The position numbers and the translations under genes were made by a program. This document shows positions 29,788-30,786 of a stretch of 30,786 bases of DNA, one piece after another. How positions within the stretch are numbered: the stretch's first letter is position 1; every line of letters begins with the position of its first letter. A model generated the notes under the pieces. The model searched no databases. It saw only the letters and a list, made by a program, of their open reading frames with translations, and was not told where the DNA came from. Source of the stretch: CAZOJJ01 sp964580105 (GTDB lineage: Bacteria > Bacteroidota > Rhodothermia > Rhodothermales > Rubricoccaceae). The stretch is from the NCBI GenBank assembly GCA_964580105.1, contig CAZOJJ010000038.1, positions 1 to 30,786 on the forward strand. Direction: 5' to 3'.

Positions 29788-29985
29788 CCGTCGCAAGATC
29801 ATTCGGCGCGCAGTAGCGCGGCCGGCTTGCGGCCCGGTTCTTTGAGAGATTGGAAGCATAGCGAGCCCTCGTCGGCCGGTTCGATCAGCGCCTCGGTGCC
29901 GGTCGCGACACGGTCCGATGAGAATCACCTTCATACAAGCTCAACAGCATCGACGCGCTCTTCGGAGTGCGTTCATCACTCTTCT
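29788..29985 (+). other. rRNA operon leader
   Basis: Transcribed leader between P2 and the 16S gene. It contains ggttctttgagagattgg (about 29835-29855), a stretch of the kind seen in leaders that act as boxA-like antitermination signals. The rest would pair with sequence beyond the 16S 3' end, outside this window, for RNase III processing. Confidence 0.5.

Positions 29986-30786
<801 letters not shown>

Overview
This is a very GC-rich bacterial window (about 70% G+C by eye, apart from the rRNA). It ends inside the first 800 or so bases of a 16S rRNA gene. The gene set combines a TonB-dependent receptor with a carboxypeptidase-regulatory-like N-domain and a partner lipoprotein, a PorX-type response regulator (type IX secretion), a Rho with an N-terminal insertion, and starts without clear Shine-Dalgarno sequences. 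Together with the 16S text this points to the Bacteroidota/Rhodothermota side of the tree. A high-GC member of Rhodothermota, such as the Rubricoccaceae, is my best guess; it is an inference and was not searched.

Layout, left to right. (1) 1-2842: a 15-bp tandem repeat, then rnc on the minus strand, divergent from an aldehyde dehydrogenase and a small membrane protein. (2) 2858-8891: a minus-strand pair (TonB-dependent receptor, then surface lipoprotein) divergent from an MFS transporter; three TTACC direct repeats at exact 11-bp spacing lie between them. (3) 8945-14477: a structured intergenic repeat, a lower-GC secreted protein of unknown function, then minus-strand rho, folC, tsaE, a DUF2214-type membrane protein and a ferredoxin-NADP reductase-type flavoprotein. 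(4) 14594-18592: porX on the minus strand with tandem repeats at both ends, divergent from a secreted subtilisin-like protease and a small lipoprotein. (5) 18605-25441, all minus: recJ, then a compact series of TPR protein, aroE, pgeF and an M6-like secreted metalloprotease behind one good promoter. (6) 25707-28354, plus: tmk, a Fur-family regulator, a PhzF-family protein and pyrR. (7) 28370-29326: a membrane-anchored PASTA protein, minus strand. (8) 29327-30786: a gene-free promoter region with two consensus-like rRNA promoters, a leader, and the 5' part of 16S rRNA.

Most genes are core functions (RNA processing, transcription termination, folate, shikimate, dTMP, tRNA t6A, DNA repair). The accessory layer is envelope-related: nutrient uptake, secreted proteases, lipoproteins and the secretion regulator PorX. 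No phage, insertion sequence, CRISPR array or defence system is visible.

The most unusual signal lies in the gene boundaries, not in a protein. Short tandem repeats (7, 13, 15/16 and 24 bp) repeatedly touch or contain start or stop codons. Several same-strand junctions have a purine-rich segment at the upstream stop codon and a matching pyrimidine-rich segment just before the next start codon. I treat this as the main candidate for something undescribed.
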